From contig JAENYU010000031.1 in assembly GCA_016841625.1 (NCBI GenBank), forward strand, positions 1-33,967: 33,967 nucleotides of DNA, given 5' to 3'. This document shows positions 1 through 7,511 of this stretch, piece after piece. Source of the stretch: Methanobacteriota archaeon (lineage in GTDB: Archaea > Halobacteriota > Methanosarcinia > Methanosarcinales > Methanosarcinaceae). Position 1 is the stretch's first letter, and the number at the start of each line of letters is the position of its first letter. Below the pieces are notes generated by a model. That model did no database searches, was not told where the DNA came from, and saw nothing but the letters and a program-made list of their open reading frames with translations. Both the position numbers and the translations under genes were made by a program.

Positions 1-163
1 TCATAATATCCCCTCGAAAATTCTTTTTCTCTACGTAAAAATGAACATTCATTGTACTTCTTATTGGTGCTACTGACACTATTGATTTTTTTTAATATTG
101 GCCTTTAAGGGTAAGTCCAGATGAACAATTGGTCTCCGTATCCCGCAGTTTTTCGAGATGTTG

Positions 164-845
164 CAGCGCCGGTTAAGTTCTGAGCCGTCCACCCACTCGT
201 AATAAATAAAAATTGAGTTTTGAATTTGCCCCGCCCCTCTTCTCTTCCCCATTCGACCTTTAATTCCTCGAATTTCCTCTCTAATCCGTGCGTGAGCCCT
301 TCCATTACACGCTTGAAATCAAAAACCAGGTCGCAGAGCAAAAACCAAATGAGTTCTCAAAGGTATGCCGGGGATTTGAGCGGAAGTGTGGGGTGGGAAC
401 CGGGAGCCGGATGTTATTAGGGGGATTTGGGTTCAGGTTTTGTTTCGGCGTTGTTCTCTTCGGTGCATGGACTCCGGCAGCGCCGGTTAAGTTCTAAGTG
501 TCCCGGCACTGCCAAAAAATAAAAATTGAGTTTTGAATTTGCCCCGCCCCTCTTCTCTTCCCCATTCGACCTTTAATTCCTCGAATTTCCTCTCTAATCC
601 GTGCGTGAGCCCTTCCATTACACGCTTGAAATCAAAAACCAGGTCGCAGAGCAAAAACCAAATGAGTTTTCAAAGGTATGCCGGAGATTTGAGCGGAAGT
701 ATGGGATGGGAATCGGGAGCCGGATGTTATTATGGGGATTTTGGTTCAGGGGTTGTTCTGGCGCTGTTCTCTTCGGTGCATGAAATCCGGCAGCGCCGGT
801 TAAGTTCCAAGTGTCCCGGCACTGGCAAAAAATAAAAATTGAGTC
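164..845. repeat. 313-bp tandem duplication with a third partial copy
   Basis: The block starting at CAGCGCCGGTTAAGTTC (164) returns at 478 and again at 791, so the period is 313-314 bp. The first two copies are nearly identical through the shared stretch from GAGTTTTGAATTTGCCCC to the next junction. The third begins at 791 but diverges after about 55 bp. Each junction carries a short AT-rich motif of the type CAAAAAATAAAAATTGAG. The minus strand of each copy can be read as a short charged, coiled-coil-like peptide (about 213-340 and 527-655), but an in-frame TGA lies just upstream. I therefore read this as non-coding repeat or debris of a decayed gene, not a functional CDS. Confidence 0.85.
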
Positions 846-1242
846 TTGGAAATCCCCGGCGTTTATTTCTTCCCGGAAGTTCCGGTTCTTCGAATCTTCG
901 GAAGTTTTATATATTTTACGTGCTAATAATAAATTGTAATGAAGTCTCTATATCGGAGCGTGTTTTTTCCATAATGCTGCACAAAAGGATCACATATTGC
1001 GAGCCTGCAGATTTACCCAGGGGGAATTTTCAGCTTTTAGTCTGATTTTCAGGGCTTTGTAGATCTCATTTCTACGCTCTGGAATCCAGGACATTGTATT
1101 TTTTACCTTAGTTGGAAACAGCCTGGCGTAACAACAAATCAAAGTCAGGAAAAAGCACAGATCATAGAGAAAAACAGAAATTAAAAACTAACTAAAATAA
1201 AAACATTCTTAAAAATCTTTCTTAGGAGAGGTTTGAAACAAT
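846..1242. other. AT-rich intergenic region
   Basis: No convincing coding frame is visible. A TATA-like stretch lies around 905-917, and the A-rich sequence at 1170-1215 precedes the next gene and probably contains its promoter. Nothing else is recognisable. Confidence 0.4.
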
Positions 1243-1491
1243 ATGACCGAAGAATCCGATGATTCAGACAGTAGTGATAGTAGCGATAGTAGATGGCCTA
1301 AAACGATTACCACCTTAACCAGAATCGTGCTTTGCGGTGTACAGGTATTATTCTTCGTGTACATGATCGCAAAGTTCATGGAACTGGATTTCACAGAGGG
1401 GTTCAAATTCATGACACTTGCGTATTCGTCAGCGTTTGCATATTATGTGTTTGAGAATTCCAGTTTAAACCCTTCGATTATCAAAAGCTAA
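1243..1491 (+). CDS. small acidic-headed membrane protein, unknown function
   Basis: This 82-residue protein begins at an ATG preceded by AGGAGAGG at a good distance. Residues 3-16 are almost entirely Glu, Asp and Ser (an ESDDSDSSDSSDS-like run). They are followed by a short basic linker (RWPK) and two hydrophobic segments, roughly residues 25-43 and 53-68, that look like a helical hairpin. The C-terminus is short and polar. I do not recognise a family. The acidic Ser-rich head followed by two membrane segments suggests a small integral membrane protein with an acidic cytosolic tail. The SD, the clean downstream terminator and isolation from other genes support a real single-gene unit. Oddly, its last ~17 codons and terminator are repeated twice downstream. 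Confidence 0.7.
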   Translation: MTEESDDSDSSDSSDSRWPKTITTLTRIVLCGVQVLFFVYMIAKFMELDFTEGFKFMTLAYSSAFAYYVFENSSLNPSIIKS

Positions 1492-1502
1492 TCCGATAGG
1501 AG

Positions 1503-1531
1503 TGTGGATTCCCCCTATAATCCACATTTTT
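1503..1531 (+). terminator. hairpin terminator of the 1243 gene
   Basis: TGTGGATT and AATCCACA form an 8-bp stem with an 8-nt loop (1503-1526), followed directly by five T. The same hairpin recurs in the duplicated tails at 1712-1735 and, weaker, at about 1970-1990. Confidence 0.6.
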
Positions 1532-1597
1532 CCATTCTCTTTTTTCCTGTGTTTTCGAATGTGTTGAATTCTTTTCGTATCCTGATAGTGAATATTA

Positions 1598-1623
1598 GTC
1601 CGCTTGAGCGGAGCGAAACGGAC
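1598..1623. repeat. dispersed stem-loop repeat, copy 1
   Basis: A 26-nt imperfect palindrome begins GTCCGCTTGAGCGG and ends GCGAAACGGAC, so GTCCG pairs with CGGAC at the ends. The reverse complement of nearly the same sequence recurs at 28063-28087, about 26 kb away. Confidence 0.6.
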
Positions 1624-1806
1624 ACCGTGCTGCCGAAGCGGAACTCGGCTATTACGTGTTTGAGAATTCCAGTTTAAACCCTTCGATTATCAAAAGCTAA
1701 TCCGATAGGAGTGTGGATTCCCCCTATAATCCACATTTTTCCATTCTCTTTTTTCCTGTGTTTTCGAATGTGTTGAATTCTTTTCGTATCCTGATAGTGA
1801 ATATTA

Positions 1807-1832
1807 GTCCGCTTGAGCGGAGCGAAACGGAC
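1807..1832. repeat. dispersed stem-loop repeat, copy 2
   Basis: This is identical to the element at 1598-1623. It was carried along by the duplication of the 1441-1649 unit. Confidence 0.6.
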
Positions 1833-1840
1833 ACCGTGCT

Positions 1841-1888
1841 GTTGCACTTGCAGTGCAACTAAAAGAAAAATCATAGATTTTTCTGATC
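1841..1888. mobile_element. ~47-bp insertion made of two perfect hairpins
   Basis: Compared with the first tail repeat, the second carries about 47 extra bases here. They consist of two back-to-back perfect palindromes: GTTGCACT-TGC-AGTGCAAC (1841-1859) and AGAAAAATC-ATA-GATTTTTCT (1864-1884). The interruption of an otherwise near-identical repeat shows a discrete insertion. The size and double-hairpin structure suggest a miniature palindromic (MITE-like) element, which is an inference; no transposase is nearby. Confidence 0.5.
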
Positions 1889-2170
1889 CCGAAGCGGAAC
1901 TCGGCTATTACGTGTTTGAGAATTCCGGTTTAAACCCTTCGATTATCAAAAGCTAATCCGATAGGATTGTGGATTCCCCCTTGTATCCACTTTCCATTCT
2001 TTTTTCCTGTGTTTCCTTGTTTTCAAATGTTTTTAATTCTCCCTGAATAAGAAGAATTCTTTCCTTATCCTGATAGTGAATTATTTTTTATCTGCACCTT
2101 TGATTCCAGGTTGACCAATTTCTTGGAGTCACTTTTTATAAAATGAAATCAATTTTTCTTTGTGGCAGTT

Positions 2171-2467
2171 ATGACCCCAGCTATTGAGATTAAGACCGAT
2201 TCTCCGGATGACGAGGCCAGGGAGGTTTTAACTTCAGCTCTCAGGCAGTACAAATTCATTGCGGAATACAAAGCAAAGAGGTACGTGGAGAAATGTGCTA
2301 TTTTTGAGGCGAAGTACGAAATGGACTCTTCCGTTTTCCTTACAAAATTCGAAGGCGGGGGAATTGGGGACGAAGACGACTTTTTTGACTGGTACGCTGC
2401 TAAAAGGGGGCTTGATATCATGAACAGGAAATTAAAGGTCATTAAAGGAATTCAGGTCCGGGCCTGA
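2171..2467 (+). CDS. small acidic protein, paralogue 1 of 3 (FDWYAAKRG family)
   Basis: This ~98-residue soluble protein is of unrecognised function. It aligns along its whole length with the proteins at 4894-5184 and 5355-5651. The shared parts are an acidic beta-like N-terminus (EIKTDSP), a helix with EYKAKRY, a central FEAKYEMDSS-type segment, a KFEGGGIGDEDDFF turn and the block FDWYAAKRGLD. The ATG at 2171 matches the starts of its paralogues; GTG at 2162 is in frame and possible. No clear SD is visible upstream. Acidic helical proteins ending in an (F/E)WY block remind me of antitoxin-like partners in archaeal toxin-antitoxin loci. No toxin gene is adjacent, so that is only a guess. Confidence 0.65.
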   Translation: MTPAIEIKTDSPDDEAREVLTSALRQYKFIAEYKAKRYVEKCAIFEAKYEMDSSVFLTKFEGGGIGDEDDFFDWYAAKRGLDIMNRKLKVIKGIQVRA

Positions 2468-3007
2468 CATTCGGTTTTTTTCTTCTCTTTCTCCTTTTCA
2501 GTTCCCGGGGCCGGTTTTTAAGGGCCATGTCTATTTACCGGTGCAGCCGGCTTGTACGAATCATGTCTATTTCCCGGAGTGGCCGGAATATTTTATTATG
2601 GGGAGCTTGTCTGCACGAAGTGCGGCTTACCCGGGTTCACACTGAGGATGCTGCTCTGTTTCGGCTCTTAGCTGCCCGGAGCGGTTAATATATAATATTA
2701 AAGTATTGATCTGCTGATCTTTGAGCGGGCGAGGAAGATTTAGAATAACACAAATTCCGATGCTTAATTTTGGCTCCGTTCATTTTCAATTTCAGGGTTT
2801 TCATGCTCAGGCCCCACTTCGTTCGGGAGCAAAAACGCTTCGGGAAGGTATTCCGGCTGCTTTGTTTTTTCGTATCCTCTCTGATTCCGGTTTTAACCCG
2901 GTCCCGGGAAGTGCTCTTTTTCGAATCGTTTCGTCGGGAGCCGGGGTTTTGGATCTGGCGAGCCGGCACAGTACAAAAATAAAAAATAGTTGTTGGAAAC
3001 CCCGCCT
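2468..3007. other. non-coding, GC-richer gap with degenerate repeats
   Basis: I see no supported gene. A short motif (ATGTCTATTT followed by CCGG and GCCGG) occurs twice about 40 bp apart near 2527 and 2565. The end of the gap (about 2961-3005) resembles the junction motif of the 313-bp repeat at 164-845: GCCGGCAC, then CAAAAATAAAAAAT, then TTGGAAACCCC. It may be a diverged fourth copy abutting the ATPase gene. Confidence 0.35.
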
Positions 3008-4558
3008 TCACAGCATCTCGAAGTAATCCCCGAGCGTCAGCAGTAAAACTCCTTCCTCCTCCGCCGCTTTCCGCATCTCCTCCGTAAACCCTTCCTTGCT
3101 GATTAGGGCGAAATAGTCCTTCCTGTCGGGCAGCCACTGCACGTACCCTGCCTTTTCTTTCAGGGCGCGGTAGACATCGGTGTCCACGGGGCGGTCCTGC
3201 CATTTGCACTCGCAAAGGAGCATCTCGCGGGTATCGGGGTTGAGGGCGCAGAGGTCTATTTCGTAGTCGTTTTTGCCTTTCGGGGCTTTCGGGACCTTGC
3301 CCCACTGGCGGGCTATTTTCTTGAAGCGGAAGGGAAGTTTCCCGGCGGCGTTGAGGGCAAGGAGGAATTCCCTGGAGATCTGCTCAAAGGTCTCCCCCAG
3401 GAAACGGGGATAGTTTCCGCTGATGTCCTCAAGGACCGGGGTCATGTCGTTTATTTCGAGTTCGTCCCTGTGGGCGAGGACGAAGCGAAACCAGAAGCGC
3501 AGGAAGGGGTCGTCTATCCGGTAGATGCTCTTCTTTGTTGTGGCTTTGTCGGCTGCAGGGTGTTCTTTTCGGACGAAGCCCAGTTTCATCAGGACGTCCA
3601 GGTAGTAGGGGAGGTCTTTTGCTTCCAGGAAGGAGTGGTCCGCTATATCGCTTGGGCGGGTTGCACCACCGGCTATTGCGGAGAGGATGTTCATGAAGGT
3701 CGAGGGGTCCCTGAGCTCTTCTTTGAGCAGGAACTCCCCCTCGGCGTAGAGGACGGTTTCTTTTGAAAAGAAGGCTTTTTCCAGGTTCTCCCTGAACGAA
3801 AGGGCCGGGTCGAAGAAGCCGAGGTAAAAGGGAATTCCTCCCGCTGCCCCGTAGACCTGCACAAGCTCTTCTACAGACATTTCCGGGAAAAAGCCCGGGA
3901 GGTGGCGGAAGCGGACAGGCTCTATTTTTAGCTGGGCAGTCCTCCTGCCGTAAAGGGGACTCGAATAGGCAAGCACGCTTTTTTCCATCATCGAAACCGA
4001 AGAGCCGCAGAGGACCAGGTGGAAGGGGCCATCTTTCAGGACCTCGTCAACAATGAGCTGGAAGACGGATGGAATGGACTCGTCTTCCTGGGCAAGGTAG
4101 GAAAACTCGTCAATGGCGATTACTAGCTTTTCCCGGTTTTCCTCTTTCTCATGCTTTTTCCCTCTCTCATTTTTTACCCGGTTTTCCATGGTTTTCCCAT
4201 GCTCCTGTTTTTCCCGGCTATTCCCGGCTTTTTCCCTGACCATTTTCCAGTCGGATCCCTGTTCCCATTTTGTCTTTATGTAGCTGAAAACTTCGTCGAA
4301 GGTCTCAAGTTTCGGCTCGTAGTCCCCGAAAACCTCTGCCGCCCTTTTCCGGAACCTGGCGAGGTTCGCCTCCGTCCCCCGCCTATCGGCCAGGAAGTAG
4401 ATGTGGGGCATGTCCTTTAGAAAATGGCTGATGAGTTCGGTTTTTCCCACCCTGCGCCTGCCGTAGACCACCGTAAATGAAAAGGCATCGGAAGCATACT
4501 CGCGGTTCAGAGCGGCAAGTTCTTCCGTGCGGTTGACAAATTTTCTAGGCATAATCAT
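3008..4558 (-). CDS. archaeal AAA-type ATPase with C-terminal DUF234 nuclease-like domain
   Basis: This 516-residue protein has the layout of the archaeal ATPase (PF01637) plus DUF234 family. An N-terminal FVNRTEEL box is followed by Walker A GRRRVGKT (33-40), Walker B LVIAIDEF (145-152), a sensor-like LCGSS (183-187) and a winged-helix-like middle. The C-terminal domain has EIDLCALN (433-440) and ECK (450-452), the acidic and ExK residues of a PD-(D/E)xK-type core. Family members are often found next to mobile or defence genes, but their function is unknown. Between the ATPase strands, residues ~103-144 form a Lys/Glu-rich low-complexity insertion. ATG at 4558 and at 4552 are both in frame. 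A TATA-like ATAAATATT about 25 bp upstream suggests a nearly leaderless mRNA. It is flanked on both sides by the three small paralogues on the other strand. Confidence 0.85.
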   Translation of the reverse strand: MIMPRKFVNRTEELAALNREYASDAFSFTVVYGRRRVGKTELISHFLKDMPHIYFLADRRGTEANLARFRKRAAEVFGDYEPKLETFDEVFSYIKTKWEQGSDWKMVREKAGNSREKQEHGKTMENRVKNERGKKHEKEENREKLVIAIDEFSYLAQEDESIPSVFQLIVDEVLKDGPFHLVLCGSSVSMMEKSVLAYSSPLYGRRTAQLKIEPVRFRHLPGFFPEMSVEELVQVYGAAGGIPFYLGFFDPALSFRENLEKAFFSKETVLYAEGEFLLKEELRDPSTFMNILSAIAGGATRPSDIADHSFLEAKDLPYYLDVLMKLGFVRKEHPAADKATTKKSIYRIDDPFLRFWFRFVLAHRDELEINDMTPVLEDISGNYPRFLGETFEQISREFLLALNAAGKLPFRFKKIARQWGKVPKAPKGKNDYEIDLCALNPDTREMLLCECKWQDRPVDTDVYRALKEKAGYVQWLPDRKDYFALISKEGFTEEMRKAAEEEGVLLLTLGDYFEML

Positions 4559-4618
4559 TATGATGTATTTCCGAATATTTATCCCTTTTCCTTTTTACTA
4601 AATACAATCATTATGATT
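4553..4618 (-). promoter_or_regulatory. paired palindromes around the ATPase promoter
   Basis: AATCAT-T-ATGAT(T) occurs at 4553-4564 (over the start codon, last base mismatched) and as a perfect 13-mer at 4606-4618, 53 bp apart. An AT-rich, TATA-like ATAAATATT (minus strand, about 4573-4581) lies between them. The arrangement looks like two operators for one repressor, possibly the ATPase itself or one of the small neighbouring proteins. The operator role is inferred. Confidence 0.4.
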
Positions 4619-4680
4619 TAAATCCGTATTTTTTACTTCCCTATCCATTGCTTCTCCATTGCTTCTCCAGTCCTCTACAA

Positions 4681-4750
4681 TGCTCTCCACTGCTCTCCAG
4701 TGCTCTCCAGTGCTCTCCAGTGCTCTCCAGTGCTCTCCAGTGCTCTCCAA
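4681..4750. repeat. 10-bp tandem array, seven units of TGCTCTCCAG
   Basis: Seven in-phase 10-bp units run from 4681 to 4750. The first ends AC, the last AA, and the others are exact. The 5' side (from about 4650) holds looser relatives such as CATTGCTTCTC. It lies in the divergent gap between the ATPase promoter and the second small paralogue. A 10-bp period keeps each unit on the same helical face. Confidence 0.9.
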
Positions 4751-4893
4751 TTATCCCGGGTATCGACCCAGGCTTTCAGGCTCTGACCCTTTCTCCCATA
4801 ACGGATCAGGCTGTCAAACCCTGGTTCTTTTGGCTTCTCTTTAATTGAATCATCTTAAATAAAATGAGTAGCTATCCTAATCCGGGAATATTT

Positions 4894-5184
4894 ATGAGTT
4901 TCAATATGGAGATAGAAACTGATTTCTCGCCTCAGGAAGTCAGCGAGACTATCCGTTCTGCTGTAGAGCATGAAAAACACGTGGCAAAATACAAGATCAA
5001 GAGATACTCAATGATCTGTGAAGATTTCGAAACAAAGTTTGGGTACGCTTCCGGCGAGCTCAGGGAAAGGTTCGAAGCCGGAGACCTTGGGGATGACACG
5101 GACTTTTTTGAATGGTATGCAGCGAAAAGAGGACTTGACCACTGGAGCAAGAAGCTGGAGATACTTTCGGGAATTTCTTTTTAA
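4894..5184 (+). CDS. small acidic protein, paralogue 2 of 3 (FEWYAAKRG family)
   Basis: This 96-residue protein is homologous to those at 2171 and 5355. It has MEIETDFSPQEVSETI at the N-terminus, then EHEKHVAKYKIKRYSM, FETKFGYASGELRERFEAGDLGDD and the signature DFFEWYAAKRGLDHW. The start at 4894 is chosen because it aligns with the other two; the in-frame ATG at 4864 would add ten unrelated residues. The SD is weak (GGGA). The helices are charged and there is no signal or membrane segment. The function is unknown. Tandem placement with paralogue 3 suggests local duplication, and the two are closer to each other than to paralogue 1. Confidence 0.65.
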   Translation: MSFNMEIETDFSPQEVSETIRSAVEHEKHVAKYKIKRYSMICEDFETKFGYASGELRERFEAGDLGDDTDFFEWYAAKRGLDHWSKKLEILSGISF

Positions 5185-5354
5185 ATATATTTTTATATGG
5201 GCCATTTGAGTATCTTTAAGTGTTATCCGAGTGCTTTAATTGCTATTTGATTGCTTTCCAAAAGCTTTAATTGCTTTCAAACGCTTTTAAAGCGCCCTTG
5301 ACTGCTCTTTGTATATCTTCCCAGGCTCATTCGGGAACTATCGAGGATCATATC

Positions 5355-5651
5355 ATGAAACTTACTCTGGACCTGGAAATTGAAAAGGACATCTCCCGGC
5401 AGGAGGCCATTGACGTCATCCATTCGGCCCTGGAACATGAAAGGCACCTTGCCAAATACAAGGTATACCGCTATGCCATGATCTGCGATGAATTTGAAGA
5501 AAAGTTCGATCTAATCTCAACGGACTTCAGGACAAAATTCGAAGCCGGAGAACTTACCGATGATGAAGGATATTTTGACTGGTACGCTGCAAAAAGAGGG
5601 TTTGACCACTGGAAAAAAAGGGTGGAGCTCCTGGAAGCGGTAAAGATTTGA
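5355..5651 (+). CDS. small acidic protein, paralogue 3 of 3 (FDWYAAKRG family)
   Basis: This 98-residue protein starts at the ATG at 5355, with GAGG at 5343-5346 as SD. It shares EHERHLAKYKVYRYAMICDEFEEKF-like helices with paralogue 2. The run is interrupted at FRTKFEAGELTDDEG before the signature YFDWYAAKRGFDHWKK. The upstream 150 bp contain repeated GCTTTAATTGCT-like words. The protein is soluble, of unknown function, and has no partner of another family immediately beside it. The next gene downstream is convergent. Confidence 0.7.
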   Translation: MKLTLDLEIEKDISRQEAIDVIHSALEHERHLAKYKVYRYAMICDEFEEKFDLISTDFRTKFEAGELTDDEGYFDWYAAKRGFDHWKKRVELLEAVKI

Positions 5652-5785
5652 GCCGGGTGGTCAGGACCTGAGCCTTCAGACTCCTCTTTTTTTCTAAATC
5701 CTGAATTTCATATCTTCTTTTCAAAGCTCCTCTTTAAGGGTGCCTGCTGCCGGGACCCCGGATTTCATCTTCATTATCATCATAA

Positions 5786-6094
5786 TCATTTTTTTTCAAA
5801 CTTCTCAAAGCCTCTGTACATCCTGAAAAGCACTCCTACTGAGGACAGAAGGATAAGCTTTCCTACCCAGGCTTCCAGCTCAGGCACATATCCTATCAGG
5901 AGATGAATCAGCAGGAGGAGCAGCCCCAGAAGTATAATGTTCGAACCGCCCCATTTTGCAAACCCGGCTTTGTCCCTGATCTTTTTCGGGTCGTAAGCCG
6001 TGAGCAGCCCCGCAAGCTTGAAGTGCCAGACCAGGAAGCCGAGTGCAATGAAGAATATGCCGAGATAAATAAGAGGTTCTGCCGTTGTTTTCAC
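5786..6094 (-). CDS. DUF3784-like small membrane protein
   Basis: This 102-residue protein has three predicted membrane segments (about 8-25, 50-67 and 75-92). Between the first two lies the characteristic cytosolic block LLTAYDPKKIRDKAGFAKWGG. The pattern matches what I know as DUF3784, a family of short three-helix membrane proteins of unknown function. It is convergent with the small paralogue at 5355. A broken relative of the same family lies at 7512-7832, so the fae homologue sits between the intact and decayed copies. Confidence 0.7.
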   Translation of the reverse strand: MKTTAEPLIYLGIFFIALGFLVWHFKLAGLLTAYDPKKIRDKAGFAKWGGSNIILLGLLLLLIHLLIGYVPELEAWVGKLILLSSVGVLFRMYRGFEKFEKK

Positions 6095-6184
6095 CTTCTT
6101 GAGATTTTTCCCAGGGAAAGTTTACAACTGCAGGATAAATAAGTCTACTCATTTGTTTTCGTGCCCTTGCAGGCTTTCTTCTCA

Positions 6185-6420
6185 CCAGTGAAATAATTTG
6201 AAAAACTATTTATTCATGTTTGCTGTACACAGGCTGAATTATTTTGGCTATCTGCGGAAATAATTACACCTGCTTATCGATTCTTAAAATTTGTTCATTC
6301 TCAAAATCTGTTTATTCTTAGTATTTGATTGACTCTTGAAATTTGTCCTTACGGCTTCCCCTTCAATGGGGAGGTTCAGGTGTAATGCTTTCGTTGTGGC
6401 CCAGAGTTGAGGTGATATAT
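6185..6420 (+). promoter_or_regulatory. upstream region of the fae homologue
   Basis: This AT-rich leader contains three imperfect ~17-bp direct repeats at about 6280-6335 (ATTCTTAAAATTTGTTC, ATTCTCAAAATCTGTTT, ATTCTTAGTATTTG). A perfect SD, GAGGTGAT (6409-6416), ends 4 nt before TTG at 6421 and decides the start of the next gene. The exact TATA box is not certain. Confidence 0.4.
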
Positions 6421-6927
6421 TTGGTAAAAGTTATTCTAAAAAGTCTGGTTGGAGAAGCTCTCGTAGGTTCCGGTCCGGAAGTTGCCCATATCGACCTGGT
6501 CATCGGGCCGCGGGGCGGACCTGTGGAAACGGCTTTTATGAACTCCCTTGCAATGCCCAGGCAGGGACACACCCCGCTCCTTGCTGTCCTTGAACCGAAT
6601 GTCCAGCCAAAGCCGGTGACCCTGCTCGTAAACAAGGTCACGATCAAGAACGTGGGCCAGGCTGCCCTGATGTACGGGCCTGCCCAGGCTGCGATTGCAA
6701 AGGCTGTCATGGACTCGGTGGAGGCTGGCATGATCCCGATAGAGCTGGCTGATGACCTCTTCATCATCGTTTCAGTCTTCATAGAATGGGACGCAAAAGA
6801 CAAGGATAAGGTCTATGAGTATAACTACGAAGCTACGAAGCTTGCAATAGCCTGCGCCATGGATGAAAAACCGACCGTAGAAGAGGCCCTGGCTAAAAAA
6901 GACTCCGCAAAACATCCTTTCGCATAA
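6421..6927 (+). CDS. fae: formaldehyde-activating enzyme (Fae) homologue
   Basis: Fae (5,6,7,8-tetrahydromethanopterin hydro-lyase) condenses formaldehyde with tetrahydromethanopterin (tetrahydrosarcinapterin here) to the methylene derivative in the cytosol. This 168-residue protein shows the family core: LVGEALVGSGPEVAHIDLVIG with the conserved catalytic-region His at residue 23, GHTPLLAVLEPN, VTIKN, LMYGPAQAAIAKAV, ADDLFIIVSVFI and YEYNYEATKLAI. Start: GAGGTGAT at 6409-6416 points to TTG at 6421; ATG codons further upstream would add a non-homologous tail. It is a single-domain Fae, not the Fae-Hps fusion. It differs from typical Fae in an extended Lys/Glu-rich tail and in GPRGGPVETAF replacing the usual GAF-like segment. 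It may be one of several paralogues with a divergent role. Confidence 0.9.
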   Translation: MVKVILKSLVGEALVGSGPEVAHIDLVIGPRGGPVETAFMNSLAMPRQGHTPLLAVLEPNVQPKPVTLLVNKVTIKNVGQAALMYGPAQAAIAKAVMDSVEAGMIPIELADDLFIIVSVFIEWDAKDKDKVYEYNYEATKLAIACAMDEKPTVEEALAKKDSAKHPFA

Positions 6928-7146
6928 AACTCCTGGTCGCAGGCCGGTCAGGTTTTTCCCGGCAATTTGTAAGAGCCCGGAACCGGGTTAAGTAAAGTTT
7001 AAACCGTGAGCAAGTCGACCTGGGAGTGTTCGTTTCCCGGGCCGGCAGCTCTCTATTAGTAAGGTCCTATAATGTTAACCCCGTGGTCTAAATGTTAGAT
7101 CAATTAACTAAGGAATTAGATCTGAAATAACATTTTGTGTTAAAAA

Positions 7147-7362
7147 TAATATATAGCCGGGGGTCATAGTATAACTTGCGTTCTCATCTCTTTAACACTC
7201 TCTAGCAAACACCTACACCACGAAAACCATTACAAAATAAAGAGGTATGAAAGAGAAACTCACACCCCCCCGTGAGCCAAATACCTCAATAACTCTTCCC
7301 AAAGAAAAAATCTTTCCGTTTGGACCCCCCACAAAATCCGATCGGAATTTCCATTTTTTTTT
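7147..7362 (+). ncRNA. possible short transcript between TATA box and T-tract
   Basis: The gap 6928-7511 has no strong gene. A good TATA-like run (AAAAATAATATATAG, 7143-7157) would place a start near 7178, and a T10 tract at 7353-7362 could terminate it. Inside lie a CTCAC/GTGAG hairpin with a C-rich loop (7259-7276) and the palindrome CCGATCGG near 7338. A 59-codon frame (7247-7426) also fits here, but it runs through homopolymers and its GAGGT lies too close to the ATG. An RNA or a tiny protein are both possible; evidence for either is weak. Confidence 0.22.
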
Positions 7363-7511
7363 TCAGATGGGAACGCAAACTTTTCCTCCAAAAACGAAAC
7401 AATTCCCACTAACCCCCAATCAATAAAACACCCTTAATTTTTATTTCTTTTCGGTTCAAGTTAAGGGATGTGGCCTTTTCACCACCTATCGTGGGTAAGA
7501 TAAGTTTCAAT

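Larger units (their letters stand above)
1441..2080 (+). repeat. threefold direct repeat of a gene tail plus terminator
   Basis: The sequence from TATTATGTGT inside the 3' end of the small membrane-protein gene (1441) recurs at 1650 and 1906. Each copy contains the same C-terminal codons, stop, hairpin terminator and downstream spacer. The spacing is 209 bp and then 256 bp. The extra 47 bp in the second unit is a discrete insertion (see 1841-1888). Copies 1 and 2 are near-identical, while copy 3 has diverged after the terminator. Copies 2 and 3 are promoterless fragments, not genes. Confidence 0.85.

Noticed and set aside
105-655. Charged coiled-coil-like peptides on the minus strand of the 313-bp repeats
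   Set aside because: Each frame is preceded by an in-frame stop, lacks an SD and ends in low-complexity DNA. They are probably remnants or chance.
2685-3305. 206-codon Arg/Pro-rich minus-strand frame
   Set aside because: It overlaps the 3' end of the ATPase in another frame, has shadow-like composition and has no start signal.
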